DNA from: Desulfoluna limicola
Lineage (GTDB): Bacteria; Desulfobacterota; Desulfobacteria; Desulfobacterales; Desulfolunaceae
Direction: 5' to 3'
DNA length: 64,000 bases
Assembly (NCBI RefSeq): GCF_021654575.1
Contig: NZ_AP024488.1
Location: 2,232,001 to 2,296,000 of the forward strand
Part shown: piece after piece, positions 15,001 to 21,549 of the stretch
How positions within the stretch are numbered: position 1 is the first letter of the stretch
How the letters are laid out: each line of letters begins with the position of its first letter
Translations under genes and position numbers: made by a program
The notes under the pieces: generated by a model
Databases searched by the model: none
What the model was told of the DNA's origin: nothing
The model's input: only the letters and a program-made list of their open reading frames with translations

Positions 15001-18000
15001 TTGTCTCCAGAGGAATGCGTACCCTTTTGACGGAAAAATCCTGACTGGCGAGGGCCGGCAACAAGGTCAGCGCCTGTTTGAGAGCCTGGGCATCGGCATC
15101 CCAGGCAATGGCGTCGGTTTCCTCGCCATCGAAGCTGAGGGTGAAGGTGCCGCCGGCAACGGCACGGTCGAGGCTTATGGTAACCTGCTCATCTGTCCCT
15201 TCGCCCATATCAAGGTGGTATTTATCATCGATTAAAGGATCGATTACATGGTCGAACACAAAGCGGCTGTTGCCACTTTCAAGAAGGGTGTCGGTTCCGT
15301 CGCCACCGTCAATGGTATCAATCCCTTCGCCACCGGTCAGGGTGTCATCCCCTCTACCACCAGTAAGCGTATCATTGCCCGCACCGCCAACGAGGACGAC
15401 GCTGCCCGCAGTAAAAGCCAAGGCATTGATGGTGTTATCGCCCTCTCCACCGATCAGCTCGGCATGGCTGATCCCGGTCAGCTTATCAACTTCAGCACCG
15501 ATTAACAGCGAGCTGTTGGTGAGGATAAAATCGGCATCGCGTTCTTCAATGACGGTATCGATACCGCCGTTCCCGATGATTTTATCGTCCCCTTCGCCGC
15601 CGGAGAAGAAATCGTCGCCGCTGCCACCGGTCAGCGTGTCATCGCCGCCCCCACCAGACAACGCGACCTTGCCGAGGGTAAATCCGGCGGTCTTGATATC
15701 GTTTGCACTGTCCCCACCACTTAAGAACGCTTCCTCGATCCCCGAAAGGTTATCCGTTTCACCATCAACGACCAGCGACGCATTTTCAATGACCGTTGTG
15801 CCGACAATATCGGGGCTGTCTGAAAGCACCATGGAGACCGCATCCTGTTCTTCGACAAGGGTATCGAGGCCGCTGCCCCCGATAATCTGATCTTCACCAC
15901 TGCCACCGGAGAGCCTGTCGTCCCCTTCACCGCCGTCGACAACATCATTGCCACCGCCGCCGCTGAGGGTGTCGTGCCCTTCCCCGCCGAGCAGCAGGTT
16001 GGCCTCATCACCGCCATAAATGCGGTCATCGCCGACGCTGCCGACAACGTTTTGTATCCGGCTGATCCCCCTTGTGTTGGACGCCGAACCGCTGGTCCCG
16101 GCCTCGTCCGGTTTCAGCATATCGACATAGACATTGAGGTCACTGAAGGCGGAGTAGTCCACAAGGTTGGTGCCGCCAGCCCCCCCATCAAAGGTGCCGT
16201 CAAACACGGCGCCGTCTTCAAAAACAAAGGTGGTGTCGCCACTGCCGCCGATCAGGTGATTCACCTGGGCGCCCGTTAACACTGCTGTCCCACCACTCAG
16301 CGTCACGCTGCCGTCGGTTTGAACCGTGTAACTGCCGTCGCTGATGGAGACCGAGCCATCGGTACGGATCACAAAAACGAGATCTGACGCCAGTGCCGAA
16401 AAATCAAGGGTATCCCGGCCGGAACCGCCGAGAAACCGGCTGACTGTTCTCGCCGTGATGGTGTTACCGTATGCGGAGTCCCTCACCGCAACCTCGGTCA
16501 ACGAACTGAAGTCAAAGGTGAGATCGCTTGCAACATGTGTAAAGTCCAGAACATCGCTGCCTGCGCCACTGTCGAGGATGACATCACCAAGGCTGAAATC
16601 AGACAGGTCAAAGGTGCTGTCCCCACCTTGTGCCGTAAAGGAGAACTGCTCGATCCCCTCAAGAAGTTCAGACTCGTCACCCACGATCAGGATGGCGTCA
16701 TCAAGCGCGTCCGTATCCCAATGGTCGGTGAGGGTCACATCGACATCGCCTGCTTCAACCAGGGTGTCGGTGCCGCTGCCGCCGTCAAGGGTATCGACAC
16801 CGGCACCGCCGGTGAGGGTGTCATCCCCTTCGCCACCAATCAGGATGTCGTCACCAGTGGTCCCGATCAGGACATCTGCGCCTCCCGCACCATCCAGGGA
16901 CACGGGTCCAGAATGAAAGGCTTCTGCGCTCAGCGTGTTGTCGCCGGCACCTCCGGTTAATTCGGCCGTCTCGATGCCAATCAGATGACTGGTCTCCGAA
17001 CCGAGTGTCAGAGAGCTGTCGGTCAATGTCATGTTTGCATCAGCCGATTCAACCAGTGTATCGCTGTCGTCGTCACCAGCTGCACCACCCCCATCAACGA
17101 TATTCACACCGCTGCCGCCGCTGAGGCGATCGTTGCCGGCCCCGCCAAGCAAGGTATCGTTGTCGGCACCGCCGCTGAGGATGTCATCACCGGAACCCGC
17201 ATCAAGAAAGTCATCTCCGGCGCCGCCATCGAGGGTATCGGCCTCCTCGCCACCCGTTAAGGTGTCCGCACCGTCGCCACCGACCAGCTCATTCTGAAAG
17301 CCATTACCTGTGAGAACATCGTCACCACGACCACCGATCACGTGTTGAATCCGGCTGATACCGGCGGTGGCCGTTGCACTGCCCGCGCCCAGGTCAACCG
17401 TTATCGCCGTGGTGAAGGCCGAATAGTCGAGGCGATTGCCCGTCTCGCCATTGCTGCCATCAATGGTGCCGGGTAACAAAGCGCCGCGTTCAAACACAAA
17501 GGTGCTCGCGCCCGTGCTGCCGATCAGGTTTTCGACAGATGTGCAGTTTATTTCGCCACTGCCCCCGGACAGCGTCACCAGGCCATCGCTGCCGACTGTA
17601 TAATCGCCATCGCTGACGGTCACGCCGCCACCGGCTCGGATAACGAATACCAGATCGGAATTCACTTGTGAAAAATCAAGGGTATCGTCACCGCTGCCAC
17701 CGGAAACGCTGACTGTCTGGGTTGCAACAAGGGTGTTTTCCGGCAGCCCGTCACTGACCTTGAGTTCATCCAACGCCGTAAAGGTGAAGGTCAGGTCACT
17801 GGAAAGTGAAGAAAAATCGAGGCTGTCGTTGCCACCGCTGACAGATTGATCGACCTTATCCGTCCCCCAGTCCTCAGCAAAAACGAATCGATCATCCCCG
17901 GCGGTGGCGTGGAGCGTCTCATCGCCCCCAGTGCTCACGACATCGCCGAGGTTGAACTGATAATCATCGACAGCAAATGAACGCGTGGCAACCTCGCCGG

Positions 18001-18907
18001 AACGGTATTCCAGCTGCCAGTCACCACTGTGTCCCGTGGCATCGTCAGAGGCAGCCACATCGGCACCGGTCACCCTGGAAAGGTTTTCCACAAAATCGAT
18101 GCCAGCCTGGCCGTCTGCAACTTGGCATCCGTACAGCAGGATATCGGCGTCTGAGGTGAGGGAAGCCCCCCAGCCGCTGAGAAGCCCCCGATTCTCATCA
18201 AGGGAGGCCGCATCAAGGGTCCCGGAACCGAAGGTCAGGGTCCCTTCCGAGCCGTGGGAGAGAATGTGAACCGCCTCGATGGCCTCATACCGGTCAAGCA
18301 CCTCGGTGATCTGCGTCACCGCGTCCCGTTCCGAGTTAAGGGCAATGATTCTGATCCCTGAGTCGGGGGTGGTCTCAGGGGTCTCCATGCTTGAAGAAGA
18401 CAAATGTCCGGCCCCGGTCGCCTCCGGGGCCAGGCTGGCATCCGTCAGGTCAGTCTGACTTACGATCTCTCCAAGCAGATGTTCATAATCGGGCACGGAG
18501 GTGTCAACAAAGATCAGTTCACGGGCGGAGGTGTCATGAAGGGCAGATGAAGAAACTTGCGGCCCATGGGTTTGGGGCGGTGCAGAGGCAATGCCGTCCG
18601 TGTTCTCGCCGGCATGCTCGGCAAGGATGGCGGGTTGTCCTGCAGCCGTCATCTTTTCAGGCGCGTCGCCGGCCGAGGCGTCTGTTGAGGACTCACGCTC
18701 AGTTTCGATCACCACCGAAGCAGACTCTGCCGGCAGCCCCTGGTCGACTTGTCTCCCCTGATGCTCTACACCAAAATCAGCCGAGAGAAGAATCCTCTCC
18801 TCCATGGGTTCGAACAACATTTTCTGTCGTTTCGAAACGGGTTGTGAGGCGCCTTTTCCAGCCCTCTTTTTACCGGCTTTGATGAGAGACTTCAAACGAT
18901 CAAACAT
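1..18907 (-). CDS. Giant type I-secreted RTX/beta-repeat adhesin, N-terminal part (continues off left edge)
   Basis: A single open frame runs from an ATG at 18905-18907 (preceded by a G-rich stretch about 5 nt upstream) to the window edge, giving about 6300 residues with no stop. Residues 31-44 read LFEPMEERILLSAD, an LEPR-XLL-like motif found at the start of giant surface proteins. Residues about 127-310 match DUF4347 (ELIFVDTSVPDYEHLL, then VHILSHGSEG and ILLYGC). Residues about 330-2000 are RTX-type calcium-binding repeats (for example GGAGDDFLDAGSGDDILSGG). From about residue 2015 onward there are tandem beta-strand repeats with the recurring pattern VAGSGAVAVN...NVIxN, as in filamentous adhesins. 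It lies directly downstream of a TolC-like gene, which supports type I secretion to the cell surface and an adhesive or matrix role. The C-terminus, where the secretion signal would sit, is outside the window. Family assignment is strong; the ligand is unknown. Confidence 0.9.
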   Translation of the reverse strand, partial: MFDRLKSLIKAGKKRAGKGASQPVSKRQKMLFEPMEERILLSADFGVEHQGRQVDQGLPAESASVVIETERESSTDASAGDAPEKMTAAGQPAILAEHAGENTDGIASAPPQTHGPQVSSSALHDTSARELIFVDTSVPDYEHLLGEIVSQTDLTDASLAPEATGAGHLSSSSMETPETTPDSGIRIIALNSERDAVTQITEVLDRYEAIEAVHILSHGSEGTLTFGSGTLDAASLDENRGLLSGWGASLTSDADILLYGCQVADGQAGIDFVENLSRVTGADVAASDDATGHSGDWQLEYRSGEVATRSFAVDDYQFNLGDVVSTGGDETLHATAGDDRFVFAEDWGTDKVDQSVSGGNDSLDFSSLSSDLTFTFTALDELKVSDGLPENTLVATQTVSVSGGSGDDTLDFSQVNSDLVFVIRAGGGVTVSDGDYTVGSDGLVTLSGGSGEINCTSVENLIGSTGASTFVFERGALLPGTIDGSNGETGNRLDYSAFTTAITVDLGAGSATATAGISRIQHVIGGRGDDVLTGNGFQNELVGGDGADTLTGGEEADTLDGGAGDDFLDAGSGDDILSGGADNDTLLGGAGNDRLSGGSGVNIVDGGGAAGDDDSDTLVESADANMTLTDSSLTLGSETSHLIGIETAELTGGAGDNTLSAEAFHSGPVSLDGAGGADVLIGTTGDDILIGGEGDDTLTGGAGVDTLDGGSGTDTLVEAGDVDVTLTDHWDTDALDDAILIVGDESELLEGIEQFSFTAQGGDSTFDLSDFSLGDVILDSGAGSDVLDFTHVASDLTFDFSSLTEVAVRDSAYGNTITARTVSRFLGGSGRDTLDFSALASDLVFVIRTDGSVSISDGSYTVQTDGSVTLSGGTAVLTGAQVNHLIGGSGDTTFVFEDGAVFDGTFDGGAGGTNLVDYSAFSDLNVYVDMLKPDEAGTSGSASNTRGISRIQNVVGSVGDDRIYGGDEANLLLGGEGHDTLSGGGGNDVVDGGEGDDRLSGGSGEDQIIGGSGLDTLVEEQDAVSMVLSDSPDIVGTTVIENASLVVDGETDNLSGIEEAFLSGGDSANDIKTAGFTLGKVALSGGGGDDTLTGGSGDDFFSGGEGDDKIIGNGGIDTVIEERDADFILTNSSLLIGAEVDKLTGISHAELIGGEGDNTINALAFTAGSVVLVGGAGNDTLTGGRGDDTLTGGEGIDTIDGGDGTDTLLESGNSRFVFDHVIDPLIDDKYHLDMGEGTDEQVTISLDRAVAGGTFTLSFDGEETDAIAWDADAQALKQALTLLPALASQDFSVKRVRIPLETTAQLSTLNDATGVATVAGDDLRITLTDGTTQCDIDLSVALTIQDVLDAINGAHDRLTATLNAAGTGVDITDSADDGTNLVVSALNGSTAAADLGLIGSGDGAILEGTVLTNKMGPWEITFGVNKAGLNVADISVDGSGLTGGSVTPILATITQGSKGLNTLTRIEKVDLTGGGSGNLMDAAAFEGEAILSGLGGDDRLIGGSGSDTLLGGLGNDQLTAGTGDDTLDGGEGIDLLIESTDASAITLTNTRITLDTETDSLSGIEMAHLTGGDGNNIINAEGFTGLSADTARTFLNNGAGVGTSDISSVDLTGLEASTPLAALNVGEGVAVVTGNDLQVSLRDGSPVSIDLSDAETLQDVIDAIEAGSDSLTVTLNADGNGLTIVDATAGAGDVTVSALNGSGAAEDLGILMTGTGDTLNGLPFVGVSADIRVVLSDGTEVDIDLSPTETVQDILDAISAADENLTAQLNATHTGIDLIDGSGGTGTVTVLALNGSGAATDLGLSGVTGSPAGLQGNDLIAGSVVLDGGAGNDTLTGTSGDDILTGGLGGDTITGGAGTDTLIEARTTSDDFTLTNSSLVIGSEGSDTLLDAIERANLTGGSGAQTIDASEFDGTTTLVSGGGADTLKGGRGDDVFRVDIANLDADGDGEVDSGESVSIDLGGGTANELVILGSGEFIQQSDLDWISFADTQGLQVTYENDDTLTVNSDFHFGSTPLAGVDVAFRAETVHISGATISTDTAGEAGNITIEGEHITIDGGAVLSAKSTGMTNDYANGLIYDGDIRIIAADMFKDFTAIGFANVDYNKADITIGEATIRGGDVTLRATAEAAKYDIDWGESWIGDTLAGVAGGGVGGVEGLSLVGGVAVATSTATIDVGEHAVISAADFVAHTVADVYVRSQPIGTFLAVAVGVANTTSEVTIEGTVETAGDLTVRATGDNTVDVVAEVEDDAVGFAVAVSVLHSDVSAHVTDKAHLTVGDDLFVRGDTIDRNRTGASSATENDGKFNIAAAISVEHGDTDAYLDGVADVAGNISVEALQKKEAVEGKELWIIPADENGVSAEADVGDDGSWGDLAGVLKDEVKETATEKAKDIPFVKKATTAVTDSVMKFIKKNDTIKKLIESPTTNKFDIGGAVAVSIDANNVEARIGDGDISDGSRRADVEADGTISVIAVTENRPAISATSSVNNETTSTDPAQATAGFGLSVAASVGIYNDNADATISGDAFVDAREQLLVQSQTLNQIDPLGLWGANLISPFLNENTHATHDTDTEGPVTVKLGETVAVTDNHTGEGDVGSWYEYVGSAPAVDIDLSEADFNDETMWKDLGNPVKSIGMGFVGTLMTYLNGNMGLTDTLVDSYSNAKVKGQKVATAGSGTVLILDHDATAVIEEGAQINQDEDGTLNDTHFRSGTQDVVVEALSVNHAVNLVGNFEFSLPKVGGGVSSAEGGSGAGASLGLYWYDNTVTAKIANDVDLYADSLEVDAENQELAVTMLLSGGQSDNFAFNGAFGANVVNNTTLAQIETGANIEVGSGGVSDADGGGASIFVDATDTSYVFAVSGGVASSKSVGVGGSLAVNVSVRDTAAVIGDEHGGLVADGSVTTSGDILVSAGNDGFIGSFAVAGASTSAGTSDDGGSDNAEDPGVTPFNGTGGTQGSDGSTKSDAALLNWQTRMGDVLKEMKESGKVTDNATAVKDSVDQVSKTTGNAKSGYAVSGAFTVNFIHDNAQASVRNIISVDAGNLSLDADDGTMIASLAGSVAFAKTQDDKTAVGVAGGVGINIVTGTTSAFVDGVDLTLCGLEMHADRTGSIVSLSAGAGGAKGKSGYGVGGSLAFSLSMNTTETALRTASGTVDGDILLEAHDDSNVVLIAGAGGFGGKAGVGAAIAFSDIKNTITSGFEHVTGLTHHGDVDIKALSDGMIISAVGAVGVGTGGGGEKGYGVAGTISVNLIDNLVDAFIVDSTTLAGSTGDISLLADDSAAIYSMAGGFAYGKTAGVGIAFALNLLDNEIVSRIEGSTLVTTGNLRTAAEEKGLLTTVCVGGAGAGKYAVAGSVAANVVSNSIDAHISASVDEDTGLVTASDIRVDGSVDVDATDRTSSVAVSGGLAFSNKGAVGAGIGANLIWNDVNAQIDSSYISAGTTLDVDASAEEVLVSVAIGGAGAEKFALGGAISVNDINNRVTAGITNSEGLPQTSADPDVTTASVSAGNDISLTAGDSSTMIVIAGGFAGSKDAAVGAAIGTTHVGNEITATIDNSAVESTAGSVSLLAGFEKPATDDGLSSLNSNLVGVALPTENSGQILNLTIGGAGSGKVAGGVGISVNVIDNDVEASIVNGATVDAAQDVTLAASDKAVIDALAFGGAGSGKVAGGGAIAANVITNDITTLVSDSTVTATAGDVVLESLSSALIRTLGMGVSGAGSVAVSASVLGNDITNHVTATIGGSTVFAGDDVRLTTGDQAPIALPGWMLTIEQQTAVDKALDDSPISLDANILALQVSVAGSGKVGVGVALMGNVITNTAHTRIDGSTVRAGVALDGTVLNSDGDVVLTTLSDSGIIALSVGVGAAGNVGVQASGFGNVITNHISSDIVGGSTVISGGLVDLTARDQSQIRALGLSIGASGSVAASVLIGANVITNSVATLISGSTVASGGALSLTAGNDADILSFTGGIAASGSVAVSTSLSGNVVANSTRAIIEGAGSDIDAGGAIALSATDTSTIDSLAFGVSGSSTGAVGVALSTNVITNTVETRISDADVDGKSTLDLTSNSSAGIHTLALGVSGSGAVAVQVTAMGNVVTNDVIALIRDSEVDTVGDVTLKARDDDPSVIPDWMVPADHSADFNDSLDGSPIDLDANILAVMISVAGSGTVAVNGAFSGNVITNDIVATIESSTVTSSAGDVVLDADSNAGIVALTVGVAGSGAVAVNATGFGNVIANSTQARIEEGAAVTTSLGGIALTADDSSLIRSAGVSVAATGGVSVGALIGANVITNAVISEISGSTVDSGATLNLAATNDADILGLTVGVAGSGGGAAMLSLSASVIDNTTRAAISATLDDDGNVVTRSDVDADEAITLTATDSSEINTLAVGVAGTGGVAGGAALAANVITNRIETEISDSEVDTDTSLALTSSSSAIIRTLAIGVSGSGGAAVQLTAMGNVIANDTSAMISGSTVTAADDITLAARDLAPSAVPFMTAIGSFIPDDDGDSSAEDTRSSRSKLSDALQGSPIDPNSNIVAVLVSVAGTGGVAVNGAFTGNIITNDVEAAIVDSTVTSTSGDIILDSDSSAGIMALTVGVAGSGAVAVNATGFGNDIGNNTQATIAEGSDVTSGGAIRLTADDSSQIRSLGVSVAGTGGIAVGFLAGANIIANDAVAEVSGSKVDSGSTLELMAENSAAILGFTAGVAGAGGGAGMMSLSGNVVSNTTRAAIKSDEDGRSDIDSDGAITLSAKDTSSIDTLAFGVAGSGGGAVGLAAAANVIDNSVETLVSGTDLDTDAGLSLFSESSASIRALAFGISGSGGFAAQLTVLGNAITNDVSSMISGSVVHAVGDVKLTALEVEPGGGAFLTAIDALIPDDPDSSDKSVKEELTDSLKECPFDLTANIVSVNIGIAGAGGLAANAVVSGNVITNSTEALITEASVTSSAGAIDLAGDSKAGIVAVNAGVGIAGGVALNASITKNEIANTISAGVSGGAVLSAAGDITLDAIDNSRIDSLGLSLAGAISTAIGGAFAFNSVNNEASAFIDGTSPGAPAQVVKAGHLTLNAHSTSKINALSMGASVGAVAAGSTQAHSEVGGTVEAYIGSSAEVGMGTASVGAITLSGVSDAEVHSDVMAVSAGIGAGSFNWAKAEVDPTVQAYIGDAAVRVDGDVTVNAESNVSAVADSKGVNAGLAAVGVSKTETTLNSTVEASVGGTLSAGGLSVRATQGAFNTEHAAQASASGSAGALVGVDATISTVTNTNSTRSYIEDNATLTVSGDMVVAATAETRQKATADSNVVGIVAAGITAATASSDTTTTAYIGANSDIAAGNLAVLATAEDDNDAEASPGSGGVVAAASARPQTINTSETTATIKGDTVIDLTGAGSGELDVKASHCAIFATRVLTEAYGALAGSGADADSTIDATVLAAVENYTAGAGKTVADIRAKDIDLLATNRIDGDNYIKGSTGGVVSGAGVDSDTLIDLDTQVKVGENAWLEVVGVASNDHTFSLEALNILNVTDQVIFTTGGALSGAGADLTIKTTQDLARVTVGNGATLHAAGAMDISARGQGDVHGLVSVETYGAGTVAVGTTRVELHPDNQIDINGDAELLAFGDLSLSTGRSSDPNMITASDSYTVEARWDGFAGSAIPISDIDAKAFIIQQNAIDVAAGAILKTGRQANLYADREGLVNLTGKAKAVSWVSEAGDGLNSVLGGGGDEQFEGKELAESHGVVTVDGTIQTGLTRHQSLVLSGWDAVAGTVDATSDLGLTFTTDFKNIENGLVQELNDAEQVLAEFGHTNATLKSFYEGEIARIKAELDASGLGEQVTAPDGTVSTIYPKKNVLTVTVNPIWAQAGVIDVRSDQLQGSGDFIAPGDTSVEIINNTPAFIELLGITIPDVNGGLFLNGVLIEDNDQIGDVNSINADDDNAQGFSGVDPTVEVGEAGFDLPETGGENTPTITVRNDLDVAGVIPPNGGSYPWPDITVLGPDDGGLGIYNDGGTVTLQTLPSGKGSIRIEGTVRAANLNVIAGGDVFVTGVSSYPVGGEPAGLLGNEPGGTTGTYGAGWATAAGVKPASDTAVTNVANDPQSQPYSMYGDRIHIDAEYININGIMQSGRDSYVLDIDDAAYAEARAEMAQGKSGPIYLKETSAANPGFSVYFNSATQQFEVSELKTSGGYIELFGNILNTGTGEIRLLGGYASVEINNTTDFDLVVNRLDVSQRGKGTLIIQDKANGAPVVSGIDADTTDSYTSLYQWTEDGVLLTTNGSSNPSHTGTETIIGYSSSYQPNELLRYGWTTVVEQNKIKKEYTKSGSWLGA
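4250..7700 (-). repeat. About 1.1-kb super-repeats inside the adhesin gene
   Basis: Within the beta-repeat region a distinctive spacer (a D-S/D-D segment followed by SPIDLDANI-like residues) recurs near 4252, 5356, 6489 and 7573, giving periods of about 1104, 1133 and 1084 bp. Each period (about 365 residues) contains the same ordered series of smaller VAGSG/NVITN units. This indicates duplication of a multi-unit block rather than of single repeats. The outer boundaries are approximate. Confidence 0.75.
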
Positions 18908-19137
18908 GATACCCCCCCGGGTTCATCGTTCATCTATCGATCTTAATTAATCGGAATATTCACGACACGGATTCTATGCATCTAACCCAACCACAAAAAA
19001 ACAGGTAGCTTCCGGCGGCCCTGCAGGGAGCTAAATTTTTAAAAAATTTAACAAACAGGTCTTAGAAAAAGCCCCTACATCATTTCCGCACTAAAAGCGC
19101 ATCCGTAACCCGCTTTCAAGGTGGCACACCTTGCTCG
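18908..19137. other. Intergenic gap between tolC-like gene and adhesin, with repeat copy
   Basis: This 230-bp gap holds a degenerate copy of the interspersed repeat from about 19008 (GCTTCCGGCGGCC) through an AAATTTTTAAAAAATTT palindrome and AACAAACAGGTCTT to about 19134. The remainder, next to the adhesin start, is AT-rich and may carry a promoter, but no clear -35/-10 pair was identified. Confidence 0.6.
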
Positions 19138-20523
19138 TCACGACTGTTCAAGAAACTGATTGATATAAGTAAGGTCGGTATCGCTTAACTTTCCGGCGGC
19201 ATGTTCAAGCCTGAACATCTGAATGATGTAATCGTAACGGGCTGCGGCATAGTCTCTTTTTGCGTAATGATAATCTCTCTCCGCATCCATCACCATCAGG
19301 CTTGTGTTGAGGCCGGAGTCAAATCCCTCGCGCTTTGCTTCAACGGCTGTTTTCTGGGCTTCCACCGTCTGTTTCAAGGCATCGGCCCGGCTCATGGCCG
19401 ACAACACCCCGAGGTAGGAGACCCGGACTTCCCTCTTTACGGCAAGTTCCTTCTCCCTTAACTGCTCCCGTTCCGCCTGCAGAAGAGAGGCGGCCTGCCG
19501 AACCCGGGAATTGGTGTTCCCCCCCTTGAAGACGGGGACCGAAACATTGACGATCAACTCCTCTTTCCTCACTTCGCTTCCCCCGCCAAAGGCGGTCCCT
19601 TCCGTGTCATCCCAGCTGTGTCGGCCCTCCAGGGTAACAACGGGGTAATGATCGCCCTTGAGCCGGGACACCTCCTTTGCCGCGACCTCCACACCATGCT
19701 TCATGGCCAGGACCTCAAGGTTCTGCGCCAGGGCCATCTCAGTCCACGCCTCCGGTGATGCGGGTTCGGGTCGGGCCAGGACCATTTCCGGACTTAAATC
19801 CGCAAAATTCTGGCCCATCTGGCCACTGATCTTATATAATGCCTGGATGGCGTCATCGAGCATGTTTTCAGAGGCAATAACGTCCGCATTCACCGAGAGC
19901 ATCCTGGCCTTGGCATCAAGAAAGTCGGTGACAGGAGCAAGGCCCATGTTGTAGCGCCCTTTGACCAGCTCAAAATGCTCCCGCACCGCGGCAGCTTCAG
20001 CCATAAACGAATGGTGGTTATTCTGAGCGGCAAGCACGTTGAAATAGGCACCTGCGACATGCAAGACCAGCTTTTTCCTCTCCGCATCGTACCGGGCATC
20101 CGACAACAGCAACTCCTTTTTTGCCTTTGAGACGCCCACAAAGGAAGAGTAGTCAAACAGAGGCTGCACCAGCGATACGGAGTAGCTGTCGGTGGGATAG
20201 TAGGTGGTGCCTTTGGCAAAAAGGGTGTTGTCGCTGCTGACAATACGATCACGCGTGTTGACATGCTGCGCATAAGCAGAGACCTCCGGAAGCAGCTTGG
20301 AGTAAGCCTGTTTCAATATCTCTCGGGAGGCATCGTGTTCGTATTCCGAGCGTTTGAGGTTTGCATCGAAAGTGCGGGCGTGTGTGTAGAAATAAAGCAG
20401 GTCTTCCCCGATGGCAGTCAATGGAGCACAAAAAATCAGAAGAAGCACCATCAGAACCTGCGGTACAACAGGGTTTACAGATCCATCGGCAGAGGCGCCT
20501 GCTTTCGTAAAAAATGGATTCAT
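19138..20523 (-). CDS. TolC-family outer-membrane efflux/type I secretion protein
   Basis: This 461-residue protein would form the outer-membrane channel-tunnel of a type I secretion or efflux machine. The ATG at 20521-20523 was chosen over an upstream in-frame start at 20655 because it has an AAAGGTGG ribosome-binding site and opens a proper signal peptide ending near LIFCAPLTAIGED. The mature part shows the two-fold TolC arrangement of long alpha-helical segments (ILKQAYSKLLPEVSAYAQ at the start; KREVRVSYLGVLSAMSRADA and AERDYHYAKRDYAAARYDYI near the end). It is encoded 230 bp upstream of the giant RTX adhesin on the same strand, so it most likely exports that protein. No ABC transporter or HlyD-type adaptor is seen nearby; these may lie beyond the left edge. 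Confidence 0.9.
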   Translation of the reverse strand: MNPFFTKAGASADGSVNPVVPQVLMVLLLIFCAPLTAIGEDLLYFYTHARTFDANLKRSEYEHDASREILKQAYSKLLPEVSAYAQHVNTRDRIVSSDNTLFAKGTTYYPTDSYSVSLVQPLFDYSSFVGVSKAKKELLLSDARYDAERKKLVLHVAGAYFNVLAAQNNHHSFMAEAAAVREHFELVKGRYNMGLAPVTDFLDAKARMLSVNADVIASENMLDDAIQALYKISGQMGQNFADLSPEMVLARPEPASPEAWTEMALAQNLEVLAMKHGVEVAAKEVSRLKGDHYPVVTLEGRHSWDDTEGTAFGGGSEVRKEELIVNVSVPVFKGGNTNSRVRQAASLLQAEREQLREKELAVKREVRVSYLGVLSAMSRADALKQTVEAQKTAVEAKREGFDSGLNTSLMVMDAERDYHYAKRDYAAARYDYIIQMFRLEHAAGKLSDTDLTYINQFLEQS

Positions 20524-20694
20524 CAAAAACCACCTTTGCTTTGAGAAAACAGTTAGGGACCGGGCAAATAAATATCGTACAAGGGAGAATGCCGGCCGAA
20601 TCAACGGTGATGCGTATCCACATGGCGTTAAGGGTGGTTGCTTCACCGTCAACATTCGGTGTGCACATATTTTATTTTTGCCTGCCCCCTTATA

Positions 20695-21549
20695 TCAAAA
20701 TTTCGCATTGACGAAGGGAAGGCACGAAAAACGTCCATTTTCAATCACATTGACCAGGCCCGTCTGGATGCCTTTCATTTCATCACACCGGTTGACCAGC
20801 CCCAGCTGAAACCCTGAGGCCTTCTCCGCCGTATTGTACAGGCCCAGCTGCATACCGGAGAGCGCCACACTTTCATTGAACACCCCTACCTGAACACCAT
20901 GGGTTCGGTTCGCCCGGTTCACAAGGGCCGCCTGAAACCCCGTCATGTCGCCCGTCTCCTTCTCTTCCAAAAACCAGGGCAGGATATTGTTGGCAAAGGC
21001 AAGTTGAAGACCGACCATCTTCCCCACCCCCTCATTCCAGCCCACCTGGATCCCGCAGCTGTCGCCTCCCACCTCGTTCCAGCCGATCTGAATGCCGGTG
21101 GCATCCCCTTGAACCTCGTTATCCCCGAGTTGAAGGCCGAGCATCTTCCCCCCGACATCGTTTCGGACAGGCTCAAAAAGAAGGGAGAGGGGCGAGAGCT
21201 GAACTCCCATCACATCTCCGTCTACGCGATTTCCAAGCAGCGCCACCTGAATGCCGTAGGCACCCCCTCGGCACTCATTGTAAACTCCAGTTACCTGAAT
21301 GCCCTTCATGTGATGCGAACGGCTCCTCACCAGGCCCAGGTCCAGGCCAACCACGTCAGCCGAGCTCCCATAGAGAAAATTCGCCCTCAAGCCGTAGACG
21401 TTCCGGTCCTCGGCAAAGGCCTGCACAGATGGCCAGAGGGACACCTGAACCGGGGTCCACCTCTTTTCAAGCCCCCCATCGCCGGCAAAAGCCCCTGGCG
21501 TAAAAAGCGCAACAATCAACATGACCACACAGCTTATTCTCTTCTTCAT
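20695..21549 (-). CDS. GLQxGLxN surface-repeat protein (LA_2272-type)
   Basis: This 284-residue exported protein starts at the ATG 21547-21549, preceded by GAGG about 10 nt upstream; an upstream in-frame start would only add residues ahead of the signal peptide. The N-terminus (MKKRISCVVMLIVALFTPGAFAG) is a clear signal peptide. The mature part is built of short repeats of the form G-hydrophobic-Q-x-G/A-hydrophobic-x-N, such as GMQLGLYN, GFQLGLVN and GIQTGLVN, typical of the LA_2272-type surface repeat family. It lies about 170 bp upstream of the TolC-like gene on the same strand and could be co-transcribed with the adhesin secretion genes. Molecular function is unknown; surface or outer-membrane location is inferred. 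Confidence 0.75.
   Translation of the reverse strand: MKKRISCVVMLIVALFTPGAFAGDGGLEKRWTPVQVSLWPSVQAFAEDRNVYGLRANFLYGSSADVVGLDLGLVRSRSHHMKGIQVTGVYNECRGGAYGIQVALLGNRVDGDVMGVQLSPLSLLFEPVRNDVGGKMLGLQLGDNEVQGDATGIQIGWNEVGGDSCGIQVGWNEGVGKMVGLQLAFANNILPWFLEEKETGDMTGFQAALVNRANRTHGVQVGVFNESVALSGMQLGLYNTAEKASGFQLGLVNRCDEMKGIQTGLVNVIENGRFSCLPFVNAKF

Noticed and set aside
12900-17900. Short-period GC-rich tandem pattern considered as a CRISPR or satellite
   Set aside because: The period matches nine-residue RTX coding repeats in an open frame; there are no unique spacers between identical repeats.
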